Part shown: positions 53,257-60,768 of the stretch, piece after piece
Numbering within the stretch: the stretch's first letter is position 1
Layout of the letters: each line of letters opens with the position of its first letter
Source: Amycolatopsis vancoresmycina
Lineage (GTDB): Bacteria > Actinomycetota > Actinomycetes > Mycobacteriales > Pseudonocardiaceae
Assembly (NCBI RefSeq): GCF_000716785.1
Contig: NZ_JNYY01000004.1
Span: forward strand, 310,001 to 374,000
DNA: 64,000 nt
Reading direction: 5' to 3'
Program-made: the position numbers and the translations under genes
The notes under the pieces: model-generated
The model's input: only the letters and a program-made list of their open reading frames with translations
Databases searched by the model: none
Told to the model about the DNA's origin: nothing

Positions 53257-53687
53257 CCGCCCCGGAGTCCCGCCTGCCCGGCCCCGAGCGCAGCCCCGGC
53301 TTCCTGCTGTGGCGCGTGACACTGGCCTGGCAGCGGGCGATGCGGGCCGCGCTGGCCCCGCACGACCTCACGCACGTCCAGTTCGTGCTGCTGACGACGA
53401 CGTGGTGGCTCACCCGCGCGGGCGAGCCACCGACCCAGCGGCAGCTCGCCGACCAGGCGGGCACCGACACGATGATGACCAGCCAGGTCGTCCGCAAGCT
53501 CGCCGGCCGCGGCCTGCTGGCCCGCGCCGACGACCCGGCCGACGCCCGCGCGAAGCGCCTGGAAATCACCCCGGCCGGACTGGAACTGGTCGCGAAGGCG
53601 CTGAAGGACGTCGAAGCCGCGGACGCCGAGTTCTTCGCGGCCACCGACGACGGGTTCGTCGACGCGCTGGCCCGGCTCGGCCCGTGA
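53253..53687 (+). CDS. MarR-family regulator
   Basis: A 144-residue winged-helix regulator: PTQRQLADQAGTDTMMTSQV with VVRKLAGRGLLARADDPADA (recognition helix and wing with the DxRxK-like ADARAKRLEIT). It overlaps the SRPBCC gene by 4 bases and probably represses the operon from the inverted repeat upstream. Confidence 0.85.
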   Translation: MTAPESRLPGPERSPGFLLWRVTLAWQRAMRAALAPHDLTHVQFVLLTTTWWLTRAGEPPTQRQLADQAGTDTMMTSQVVRKLAGRGLLARADDPADARAKRLEITPAGLELVAKALKDVEAADAEFFAATDDGFVDALARLGP

Positions 53688-53757
53688 CGAATCCCCGGGG
53701 CTTCCCTGGGGGCGATCCCGGATGTCCCGGCCGGGCGTTCCGAGCAGGCTCACCGCC

Positions 53758-54414
53758 ATGAAACTTCTCGCACTGGGGGCGGCCGCGGTCGCCGTGGCGG
53801 CACTGGCGGTCACCTCCGGAACCGCGTCCGCCGACGAGGTCCCGGCCTTCGACTTCACCGACTGCCCGGCACCGCCGCCGGCCGCCGATCCGGGCACCTG
53901 GCGCTGCGAAGCCTTTGTCTCACAAGGGAAACTGACCATCGACGGCCGGGAGATCCCGCTCGGGGAGATCCGGCTCACGTTCAGCGAGGGCCGGGTGAAC
54001 GGGGCGTACGCGCAGGAGTTCGGCACGCTGCGCCACGCGCCGGTGACCGTGCCGGGCCTGGCGGGCACGACGCTCCAGCTGCACTACGGCGGCCACTCGG
54101 ACTTCCAGAGCAACGCCGAGCGGCGCGGCGAACTGGACGTCACCGCGACGCTGCGGCACCCGTTGCTGCGCAAGGGCTGCACCCTCGGGGTGCTGCACAC
54201 GGTCGTCCACGACGACCCGGCGGTGCCGCCGACGGTGATCTCGAAGAACCCGCCGACCATGCACTTCGGCGTCGTGGACCCGGACCTCGCGCTGCCGGCC
54301 ACGCACGGCTGCGGCGTGCTCGGCCCGCTCGTCGACCGGCGGCTCGGGCTGCCGTCGCCGTCCGGCGCGAACACCTTCCACCAGACGACTTACGTGCAGT
54401 ACAAGCAGCTCTAA
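53758..54414 (+). CDS. Secreted hypothetical protein
   Basis: A 218-residue exported protein that I do not recognise. Residues 1-26 are a signal peptide (MKLLALGAAAVAVAALAVT then TASA cleavage). The mature part has four or more Cys and beta-rich segments, in line with a small extracellular beta fold. ATG at 53758 is preferred over an upstream start at 53722 because only it opens with a signal peptide. The stop overlaps the convergent gene's stop. Confidence 0.6.
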   Translation: MKLLALGAAAVAVAALAVTSGTASADEVPAFDFTDCPAPPPAADPGTWRCEAFVSQGKLTIDGREIPLGEIRLTFSEGRVNGAYAQEFGTLRHAPVTVPGLAGTTLQLHYGGHSDFQSNAERRGELDVTATLRHPLLRKGCTLGVLHTVVHDDPAVPPTVISKNPPTMHFGVVDPDLALPATHGCGVLGPLVDRRLGLPSPSGANTFHQTTYVQYKQL

Positions 54415-54884
54415 CGCTTCTTCGGCGTCACCCAGATGGTGATCGTCCCGGTGACCACCGGCTTGCCGTTCGCGTCCGAAATGGTCACCGGGACCTCGAG
54501 GTCGAAGCCCTCGGCGCCGAACTCCGGCAGCTCGGGCAGCGACGCCACCGCGCGCAGGCCCGTCTCGGCCTTGGCGACGTACTGGACGCTCATCCCCTTC
54601 GGCAGCCAGCGGTGGGTGGTGGGGACAGTGGCCTCGGCGAGCATGCCCATCGCGATCTCGGCGAGGTTGCAGGCGGCGATCGCGTGGAAGGTGCGGATGT
54701 GGTTGTAAACACCCCACCACCTCGGCGCGGTCACCTCGCAGTGCCCCGGCCGCAGCTCGCGCACCGACGGCAGCACCGTGCGGAAGTACGGCACCCGCAC
54801 GCACATCGCGGCGCTGAACAGCTGCTTCCCGCCCGGCTTCCCGGCGAGCTTGTGCCACAGCGCGAACGTCGGCGTCTCGGACAT
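54411..54884 (-). CDS. DUF4442 hotdog-fold protein (possible thioesterase)
   Basis: A 157-residue protein with the hot-dog pattern: RVPYFRTVLPSVRELRPGHC, a helix HIRTFHAIAACNLAEIAMGM and the C-terminal strand GKPVVTGTITIWVTPK. The DUF4442/PaaI-like branch is presumed to bind acyl-CoA. GAGGAG precedes the ATG. A palindromic site (54903-54920) lies upstream, so it is probably under a TetR-type repressor. Confidence 0.78.
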   Translation of the reverse strand: MSETPTFALWHKLAGKPGGKQLFSAAMCVRVPYFRTVLPSVRELRPGHCEVTAPRWWGVYNHIRTFHAIAACNLAEIAMGMLAEATVPTTHRWLPKGMSVQYVAKAETGLRAVASLPELPEFGAEGFDLEVPVTISDANGKPVVTGTITIWVTPKKR

Positions 54885-54902
54885 GGGCGTCTCCTCGAAC
54901 TA

Positions 54903-54920
54903 AGCTACCGTTCAGTAGCT
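54903..54920. promoter_or_regulatory. Candidate TetR operator upstream of the hotdog-fold gene
   Basis: AGCTAC-CGTTCA-GTAGCT is a perfect 6-6-6 inverted repeat 19 bases upstream of the start, in the -10 region on the minus strand (TAGCTT). Confidence 0.55.
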
Positions 54921-54954
54921 AAGCAGACGGCCAGCCGCCGCGCAAACCGCCGGA

Positions 54955-54960
54955 TATATT
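54955..54960 (+). promoter_or_regulatory. -10 box of a leaderless promoter for the phosphatase gene
   Basis: TATATT lies 7 bases before the GTG at 54968 with no Shine-Dalgarno between. Confidence 0.55.
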
Positions 54961-54967
54961 CGGGCGC

Positions 54968-55555
54968 GTGACCAACCGTCTCTTCCTCCTCCGGCACGGG
55001 CAGACCGAATGGTCGCTGAACGGGCGGCACACCGGCCGCACGGACATCCCGCTGACGCCGGCGGGCGAAGGCCAGGCGCGGGCCGCCGGCGGCACCCTCC
55101 GCAGCCTGGTGGGCGGCCCGTCGCTGGTGCTCTCGAGCCCGCGGGCCCGTGCCCTGCGCACGGCCGCGCTGGCCGGGCTGCGCGTCGACGACGTCACCGA
55201 AGACCTCGCCGAGTGGGACTACGGCGACTACGAAGGCGTCACCACGCCGAAGATCCGGGAGACCGTGCCGGGCTGGACGGTCTGGACCCACCCGATCCCC
55301 GGCGGCGAAAGCGCTTCGGACGTTTCCGCCCGCGCCGACCGCGTGCTGGACCGGGCCCGCCGCGACATCGAAGCCGGCGACGTGATCCTGGTCGGCCACG
55401 GCCACTTCAGCCGGGTCCTGGTCGCCCGCTGGCTCGGCCTGCCCGCTACCGCCGGCGTCCAATTCGGACTGGACGCGGCCGGCATCGCGGTGCTCGGCGA
55501 CGAGCGCGGCGAACCCCAGATCGAACACCTCAACCTGCTGCCCGCGGAGGACTGA
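54968..55555 (+). CDS. Histidine phosphatase family protein
   Basis: A 195-residue phosphatase: LFLLRHGQTEWSLNGRHTGR is the RHG catalytic core, with LSSPRARALRTAALAG and GDVILVGHGHFSRVLVARWL giving the second Arg and the second His. It could act on a phosphosugar or phosphoglycerate-type ester. GTG at 54968 appears leaderless. The acetyltransferase gene starts 1 base after its stop. Confidence 0.87.
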   Translation: MTNRLFLLRHGQTEWSLNGRHTGRTDIPLTPAGEGQARAAGGTLRSLVGGPSLVLSSPRARALRTAALAGLRVDDVTEDLAEWDYGDYEGVTTPKIRETVPGWTVWTHPIPGGESASDVSARADRVLDRARRDIEAGDVILVGHGHFSRVLVARWLGLPATAGVQFGLDAAGIAVLGDERGEPQIEHLNLLPAED

Positions 55556-55556
55556 C

Positions 55557-56039
55557 GTGCCCGACGACCGCATCCGCCGGATCCGCCCCGAAGACGTCGA
55601 GGCGGCCGTCGGCCTGGCCCACGAGCTGGCGGACTACGAGCGCGCGCCGGACGAGTGCCACCTGACGCCGGCACAGCTGCACGAGGCGCTGTTCGGCGCG
55701 GAGCCGAAGCTGTTCGGGCACGTGGCCGAAGTGGACGGCGAGGTCGTCGGCTTCGCGGTCTGGTTCCTCAACTTCTCGACCTGGCGCGGGGTGCACGGGA
55801 TCTACCTGGAGGACCTGTACGTCCGGGAGTCCCAGCGCGGTTCGGGCCTGGGCAAGGCCCTGCTGGCGGCCCTGGCGGCGGAGTGCGTCGCGAACGGCTA
55901 CGCGCGGCTCGAGTGGTCGGTACTGGACTGGAACCCAGCGACGGAGTTCTACAAGGCCCTCGGCGCGGTCCCGATGGACGAGTGGACGGTCAACCGCCTC
56001 ACCGACGCGCCCCTGCAGGCCCTGGCCGCCCAGGCGTGA
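55557..56039 (+). CDS. GNAT N-acetyltransferase of the diamine/thialysine type
   Basis: A 160-residue acetyltransferase with the SSAT-like signature GIYLEDLYVRESQRGSGLGK then ALLAALAAECVANG and LEWSVLDWNPATEFYKALGA. Related enzymes acetylate spermidine, diamines or thialysine. It is coupled to the phosphatase gene (1 base gap). Confidence 0.85.
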   Translation: MPDDRIRRIRPEDVEAAVGLAHELADYERAPDECHLTPAQLHEALFGAEPKLFGHVAEVDGEVVGFAVWFLNFSTWRGVHGIYLEDLYVRESQRGSGLGKALLAALAAECVANGYARLEWSVLDWNPATEFYKALGAVPMDEWTVNRLTDAPLQALAAQA

Positions 56040-56048
56040 CCCCACCGG

Positions 56049-56092
56049 TCGTGAGTGTTTAGGCGAGTTAGAACTCGCCTAAACACTCACGA
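56049..56092. repeat. 44-bp inverted repeat, copy 2, between convergent genes
   Basis: Perfect 21-base arms (56049-56069 and 56072-56092, outer part TCGTGAGTGTTTAGGCG) with a 2-base loop. It is the same element as at 50574-50617 and lies in the same kind of place, 10 bases after a plus-strand gene and 13 before the end of a minus-strand gene. Confidence 0.9.
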
Positions 56093-56104
56093 GGCCGGAG
56101 CGGT

Positions 56105-56575
56105 TCAGTCTTCGTCGTGGCCTTCGCGCTCGGCGCGGCGGCCGGCGAGACCGCCGCGTTCGGCCGCCTCCGTCTCCGTCTCGCCTTCGCGCAGACCCAG
56201 CGCCCAGGCCCGCGACGGCCGCAGGAACAGCAGGACCAGGGCCACGATGCCCAGCAGTGCGATCGGCACGCCCCACAGCGGCTCGCCGGACGGGCCGAGC
56301 AGGTACCAGCCCAGGCCGATCACGATCAGCGCGATCACCACACCCGGCGAGCGCGCCCACGTCTGCCCGAGCACCAGCCCGCCCGACGCGGCCAGGAACG
56401 CCAGCGCGACCACGATGAACGTGCCCGACTCGACGAAGACGTTGTTGCCCGGCTGCGCGGGCGCGCCCAGGCCGTTCACCAGCACGATCACGCCGAACAC
56501 CAGCAGGGCGAGCGACGGCACCGCGGTGACCGCGCCGGCCAGCCGGACCTCACGGGGAGCGGGCGAAAGCTTCAC
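56105..56575 (-). CDS. Small integral membrane protein
   Basis: A 156-residue protein with four hydrophobic spans (LAGAVTAVPSLALLVFGVIV, FIVVALAFLAASGGLVLG, VVIALIVIGLGWYLL and VPIALLGIVALVLLFL) and a charged C-terminal tail. I do not recognise the family; similar small four-helix proteins are common in actinobacteria. GTG at 56575 follows GGAAGG. Confidence 0.6.
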   Translation of the reverse strand: MKLSPAPREVRLAGAVTAVPSLALLVFGVIVLVNGLGAPAQPGNNVFVESGTFIVVALAFLAASGGLVLGQTWARSPGVVIALIVIGLGWYLLGPSGEPLWGVPIALLGIVALVLLFLRPSRAWALGLREGETETEAAERGGLAGRRAEREGHDED

Positions 56576-56876
56576 TGCGGGCCTTCCGGGAGCACTGTTT
56601 TCGGCGGCACAGTGGACTCCACCAGGGCGGGTCACCGTGCGTGAGGCTCCTCCGATCGTATGCCACCCGGTCGGCCGTTTTCCCGGGGCCGCCCGCGCGT
56701 CGAAAATCAAGATGTCGTCGATGAGCGGGCGGTCGGCCCGGGTGCACTTGTCACGACGAGCGGACACTCGCGCGTGAAGGAGGACCGCCCGGCACAGGGT
56801 CTCGAAGGTGCTGTTCCCCGGGGTTGCGCCCGTCACCATGCGGCGCCGGAAGGTTCTCGGGCCGCCGGAAGTCACT

Positions 56877-56882
56877 TACCCT
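56877..56882 (+). promoter_or_regulatory. -10 box deciding the start of the DAG-kinase-like gene
   Basis: TACCCT is 6 bases before GTG at 56889 and 3 before GTG at 56886. The 6-base spacing matches other leaderless starts in the window, so GTG 56889 is preferred. Confidence 0.5.
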
Positions 56883-56888
56883 GCGGTG

Positions 56889-57815
56889 GTGCGCGCAATC
56901 CTCGTGGTGAACCCCCAGGCGACCTCGACCACCGCCGGTGGCCGGGACGTGCTGGCGCACGCGCTGGCCAGCCAGGTGAAGCTCGACGTGGTCGAGACGG
57001 ACTACCGCGGCCACGCGATGGCCGTCGCGCGCTCGGCCGCGCGGGACGGTATCGACCTGGTCGTGGCGCACGGCGGCGACGGCACGGTCAACGAGGTCGT
57101 CAACGGCCTGCTGGCCGACGCCGACGGCGACCCTGCCGAAATCGGGCCGGTACCGGCGCTGGGCGTGGTGCCCGGCGGATCGGCCAACGTCTTCGCACGA
57201 GCCCTCGGCATTTCCGCGGACTCCTTCGAGGCCACCCACCAGCTGCTCAACGCCCTGGAGAACGACCGCGCACGCCGGGTCGGGCTCGGCCTGGCCGACG
57301 GGCACTGGTTCACCTTCAACGCCGGGCTCGGCTGGGACGCCGACGTCGTCGGCCGGGTCGCCAAGCGCCGCGGCAAGCAGACCACGGCCGCCCTGTACAT
57401 GCGGGCCGCCGTCCGCTCCTACTTCCGGCCGCCGCTGGGCAGGCCGGCCCTCACGATCCGCATCCCGGGCGAGGAACCCGCCGAAGCGTTGACCGCTTTC
57501 GTGTCGAACACCGATCCGTGGAGTTATTTGGGGGAGCGCGCGGTGCACCTCAATCCGGGTTGCTCGTTCGAGACGGGATTGGGTTTGTTCGCGTTGAACG
57601 GTCTGGGGTTGCCCACCGTGTTCAAGCATGTACGCCAAGCTTTGGCTACGAAGAGCAACCAGCGCGGCCGGCGTCTCGTGCGTCACGACGACGTGCCGAT
57701 GATCCGCATCGACGCAGCTGAACCGGTAAACTTCCAGGTGGACGGCGACCTCGTCGGCCAGCGGACCAGGGTGGAATTCTTCAGCGTCCCGGATGCACTG
57801 TCGGTAATCGTGTGA
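56889..57815 (+). CDS. Diacylglycerol/sphingosine kinase-like lipid kinase
   Basis: A 308-residue enzyme of the DAGK catalytic family: ILVVNPQATSTTAGG at the start, DLVVAHGGDGTVNEVVNGLL (the GGDGT nucleotide motif) and LGVVPGGSANVFARALGI. It phosphorylates diacylglycerol or a related lipid with ATP. In mycobacteria a homologous gene also lies beside whiB1. GTG at 56889 is chosen from the -10 spacing. Confidence 0.87.
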   Translation: MRAILVVNPQATSTTAGGRDVLAHALASQVKLDVVETDYRGHAMAVARSAARDGIDLVVAHGGDGTVNEVVNGLLADADGDPAEIGPVPALGVVPGGSANVFARALGISADSFEATHQLLNALENDRARRVGLGLADGHWFTFNAGLGWDADVVGRVAKRRGKQTTAALYMRAAVRSYFRPPLGRPALTIRIPGEEPAEALTAFVSNTDPWSYLGERAVHLNPGCSFETGLGLFALNGLGLPTVFKHVRQALATKSNQRGRRLVRHDDVPMIRIDAAEPVNFQVDGDLVGQRTRVEFFSVPDALSVIV

Positions 57816-58001
57816 CGACGGGACCGCTGATCGCCTGCGGCAAAGTGATATCTGCCGTTCGTCGACGCAGAAGCTCCACTCAGCGCATCAGCCTTCCCTA
57901 CGGGCGGCTGTTTCGGAGAGAAACCGCAGGTCAGAGGGGTCGCTCGGCCGGGTGACCTGACTCACCGATCTCCAAGAAACCCTTGTCGAAAGCGGTGCTT
58001 C

Positions 58002-58015
58002 GTGAAAGCATTCAC
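58002..58015. promoter_or_regulatory. CRP/FNR-type binding site upstream of whiB1
   Basis: GTGA-AAGCAT-TCAC matches the CRP half-sites GTGA-N6-TCAC exactly, 71 bases upstream of the whiB1 start. The mycobacterial whiB1 promoter is controlled by the CRP protein Rv3676, so conserved regulation is likely. Not tested. Confidence 0.65.
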
Positions 58016-58086
58016 AAGCACCCAAAAACGACCGCCATGACGACTGTGGCGCGGCCCTCCCGCGCCATATGAAGGAGCTCACGAAC

Positions 58087-58341
58087 ATGGACTGGCGCCA
58101 CGACGCGGCCTGCCGAGACGAGGACCCCGAGCTGTTCTTCCCGGTGGGAACCAGCGGTCCGGCTCTGTCGCAGGTTACGCAGGCGAAGGCCGTGTGCCAC
58201 CGCTGCACCGTTGCTTCCGACTGCCTGGCCTGGGCTCTGGCCAGCGGCCAGGACGCGGGCGTGTGGGGCGGTATGAGCGAGGACGAGCGACGCGCGCTCA
58301 AGCGCCGCCGTACGCACATCGGCACGCGTACCAACGCCTGA
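58087..58341 (+). CDS. whiB1: WhiB1 iron-sulfur transcription factor
   Basis: An 84-residue Wbl protein, the same length as mycobacterial WhiB1. It starts MDWRHDAACRDEDPELFFPV and has the four cluster cysteines (Cys9 and KAVCHRCTVASDC) and GVWGGMSEDERRALKRR, the G[V/I]WGG turn with a basic tail. It holds a [4Fe-4S] cluster sensitive to NO and binds the primary sigma factor. The ATG at 58087 is preferred over 58069: AAGGAG lies 9 bases before it. Flanked as in mycobacteria by a DAGK-like gene and pdtaS. Confidence 0.94.
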   Translation: MDWRHDAACRDEDPELFFPVGTSGPALSQVTQAKAVCHRCTVASDCLAWALASGQDAGVWGGMSEDERRALKRRRTHIGTRTNA

Positions 58342-58521
58342 GTTTTACTGCTTGCACCACCCGAGCCGTGAAGGAAATTTCACCCGGCGGGCACTGCTGT
58401 GCCCTCCTCGCCTGGAGTGATACCTGCCCGGCTCAAGCCTAACAAGCGAGGCGAAACCACCTGGCAACGGGTGCGCTGAACCCTCATCGGGACTGAAAGT
58501 CCTCCCGCAAAACGTTGAACG
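58342..58521. other. Spacer after whiB1
   Basis: No gene recognised on either strand. It holds several short complementary GC segments but no known RNA motif was identified; it ends at the terminator at 58522. Confidence 0.4.
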
Positions 58522-58551
58522 GCCCGGCACCACGCACCTGGTGCCGGGCCT
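58522..58551 (+). terminator. Hairpin terminator downstream of whiB1
   Basis: Perfect 12-base arms (GGCCCGGCACCA, 58522-58533 and 58540-58551), 6-base loop, then TT. Confidence 0.75.
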
Positions 58552-58564
58552 TCACCGTCTCGCC

Positions 58565-58705
58565 CCTTCAATCACGCGTGATGCCCCTCCGATCACGCGA
58601 GATCCGCATTCGCGCACACGAACCGACCCTCCAGGTACACGAGTCGTCCGCCTGGGTACGCGAGTCGTCCCTCCAGGTACGCGAGTCGTCCGTTTGCGTA
58701 CGGCC
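58565..58705. repeat. Tandem array of 21-bp units between whiB1 and pdtaS
   Basis: Six units start at 58565, 58586, 58607, 58628, 58649 and 58670, with a partial one at 58691. Examples: CCTTCAATCACGCGTGATGC (58565), CCTCCGATCACGCGAGATCC (58586), CCTCCAGGTACACGAGTCGT (58628), CCTCCAGGTACGCGAGTCGT (58670). The last ones are near-exact copies. The core CAATCACGCG is shared with the array at 36864. Confidence 0.85.
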
Positions 58706-58713
58706 GGCTCGGG

Positions 58714-60234
58714 TCAGAGGCGACGCGAGAGCGGGATCCGCAGCGCGGCTTCCGTCCCCGACACCCGCGGCGACGACGCCTCCGTGCGCACCTTCCGCAG
58801 CGAAAGCGACCCCCGCAGCTCCGACTCCACCAGCGTCCGCACGATCTGCAGGCCGAGACCGTCCGACCGCTCCAGCGAGAACCCCGACGGCAGGCCACGC
58901 CCGTTGTCGCGGATCACGACGTCCAGCCAGCGGGCCGACCGCTCCACGATCAGCTCGACCTTGCCCGACCGGCCCGCCGGGAACGCGTGCTCGATCGCGT
59001 TCTGCACCAGCTCGGCCAGCACCATCACCAGCGGCGTCGCGATCTCCGCGACCACCACCCCGAACGAGCCCTTCCGCGACAGCCCGACCTGCGACTCCGC
59101 CGTCGCCACCTCGCCGACCATCGGCAGCACGTTGTCGAGCAGCTTGTCGAGGTCGACGCGCTCGTCCACCGAGATCGACAGCGCCTCGTGCACCAGCGCG
59201 ATCGACGTCACCCGGCGCACCGACTCCGCCAGCGCCAGCCGCGCCTCCTCCGACGACGTCCGCCGCGACTGCAGCCGTAGCAGCGCCGCCACCGTCTGCA
59301 GGTTGTTCTTCACCCGGTGGTGGATCTCCCGGATCGTCGCGTCCTTCGACAGCAGCGCCCGGTCCCGCCGTTTCACCTCGGTGACGTCGCGGACCAGCAC
59401 CAGCGCGCCCGCCGCCTGGCCCGCCGGCCGCAGCGGCAGCGCCCGGAACAGCACGACGGCGCCGCGTCGCGAATCGGCCTCCGTGCGGCTCGACGGCTTC
59501 CCGTCGAGGGCCTCGATGATCCGGTGGGACACCTCGGTCGCGTCGAACGGGTCGCGGATCAGCGACCGCGTCAGCGGCGCCAGGCGCGTTCCGACCAGGT
59601 CGGATTCGTGCCCCATCCGGTGGTAGGCGGACAACCCGTTCGGGCTCGCGAACACGACCGTGCCGCTCGAGTCGAGGCGGATCAGCCCGTCCCCCACCCG
59701 CGGTGACGTGTGGGTGTCGGTCGCGTTGGTGCCGTTCGGCGGGAACGTGCCGTCGACGATCATCTGGCACAGGTCGCCGGCACTGCCCAGGTACGCGATC
59801 TCCAACGGCGACGGCACGCGCGGCGCCGCCAGGTTCGTCTCGCGGCTCATCACCGCGATCACCTGGTCGTGGAACCGGACCGGGATGGCCTCGCGCCGCA
59901 TCGGCAGGTCGCGGTACCAGTGCGGGTCCTCTTCGCGGCAGATCCGGACCTCACGCATGGCCTTCGCCAGCTGCGGGTGCTCGTCGACGGTGAACCGCGT
60001 GCCGACGACGTCCTCCGGGTGCGCGGTGGGCGCCGTCGTCGGGCGCGCGTGCGCGACGCAGACGAAGTCGCCGCCGTCGGGCTGCAGTTCCTCGGTCACC
60101 GGGACCCAGAGCAGGAAGTCCGCGAACGACAGGTCGGCCAGCAGCTGCCACTCGGCGACGACGGTCTGCAGGTGGTCCGCGGCCTCACCGGGGAGGCCGG
60201 TGTTGTCGGCGAGCAGTTCGGCGAGCGTGGACAC
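58714..60234 (-). CDS. pdtaS: PdtaS-type sensor histidine kinase
   Basis: A 506-residue soluble kinase. An N-terminal GAF-type region (STLAELLADNTGLPG, LQTVVAEWQLLADLSFADFL) is followed by a PAS domain (GLIRLDSSGTVVFASPNG) and a HisKA_2/HATPase module: IREIHHRVKNNLQTVAALLR (phosphorylated His) and LVQNAIEHAF, VIRDNGRGLP. It matches PdtaS, which signals to the RNA-binding antiterminator PdtaR; no pdtaR is adjacent. GTG at 60234 aligns with the known start; ATG at 60243 is possible. Confidence 0.9.
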   Translation of the reverse strand: MSTLAELLADNTGLPGEAADHLQTVVAEWQLLADLSFADFLLWVPVTEELQPDGGDFVCVAHARPTTAPTAHPEDVVGTRFTVDEHPQLAKAMREVRICREEDPHWYRDLPMRREAIPVRFHDQVIAVMSRETNLAAPRVPSPLEIAYLGSAGDLCQMIVDGTFPPNGTNATDTHTSPRVGDGLIRLDSSGTVVFASPNGLSAYHRMGHESDLVGTRLAPLTRSLIRDPFDATEVSHRIIEALDGKPSSRTEADSRRGAVVLFRALPLRPAGQAAGALVLVRDVTEVKRRDRALLSKDATIREIHHRVKNNLQTVAALLRLQSRRTSSEEARLALAESVRRVTSIALVHEALSISVDERVDLDKLLDNVLPMVGEVATAESQVGLSRKGSFGVVVAEIATPLVMVLAELVQNAIEHAFPAGRSGKVELIVERSARWLDVVIRDNGRGLPSGFSLERSDGLGLQIVRTLVESELRGSLSLRKVRTEASSPRVSGTEAALRIPLSRRL

Positions 60235-60308
60235 GTCCCCCATCCAACCAGAACGGGACGTCATGACACACTTGAGAGGTTGACCAGCTTTGACGACGAG
60301 GAGTGAGC

Positions 60309-60383
60309 ATGTCGAAGCGCGCCCGCAAGCGTCGCGACCGGAAGAAGAACGGCGCGAACCACGGCAAGAAGCCCAACGCCTGA
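60309..60383 (+). CDS. Ribosomal protein bL37 (24 residues)
   Basis: A 24-residue highly basic protein: MSKRARKRRDRKK then NGANHGKKPNA. It matches the actinobacterial large-subunit protein bL37 first seen in mycobacterial ribosome structures. GAGGAG lies 5 bases before the ATG. It sits between pdtaS and rsrA, is divergent from pdtaS, and is followed by a terminator. Its small size makes it easy to miss in annotation. Confidence 0.85.
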   Translation: MSKRARKRRDRKKNGANHGKKPNA

Positions 60384-60400
60384 TCCGGCGTCCGGCATGA

Positions 60401-60434
60401 CGAAGGCCCCCACCCGATCGAGTGGGGGCCTTCG
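60401..60434. terminator. Bidirectional hairpin between bL37 and rsrA
   Basis: Perfect 13-base arms (CGAAGGCCCCCAC, 60401-60413 and 60422-60434), 8-base loop. Confidence 0.82.
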
Positions 60435-60447
60435 TCGTGCTCGGGCG

Positions 60448-60768
60448 CTACTCGGAGCGCTGCTCGAGGGTGATCTCGGTGCGTTCCACGGTGACGCCGC
60501 CGCGGGTGGCGACGGTCTGGCGGATCGACGCGCGCAACCGGCTCTTCAGCTCGGCCGGGGCGTGGTCGCCGCCGCACTTGCGGGCCAGCAGCTGCTTGAT
60601 GTGCTCGTCGATGCCGTACTCCTCGAGGCACGGCGGGCAGTCCTCGATGTGGGCGCGCAGCGCGGCGTCCCGCTCGGGGCTGCACTCGCGGTCGAGCAGC
60701 AGGTAGATGTCGGCGAGCGCCTCTTCGCAGCGGACCTTGTCGGACGCGCCCTCGCACATGTCGTTCAT
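60448..60768 (-). CDS. rsrA: Zinc-binding anti-sigma factor RsrA
   Basis: A 106-residue ZAS-domain protein. The zinc/redox motif is HIEDCPPCLEEY (His-x3-Cys-x2-Cys), with a further Cys in DRECSPERD; oxidation to a disulphide releases the sigma factor. ATG at 60768 overlaps the sigR stop (ATGA), fixing the stoichiometry. It is the partner of the SigR gene upstream. Confidence 0.9.
   Translation of the reverse strand: MNDMCEGASDKVRCEEALADIYLLLDRECSPERDAALRAHIEDCPPCLEEYGIDEHIKQLLARKCGGDHAPAELKSRLRASIRQTVATRGGVTVERTEITLEQRSE

Noticed and set aside
58565..58705. CRISPR array
   Set aside because: The repeated units are head-to-tail with no unique spacers and no cas genes are present.
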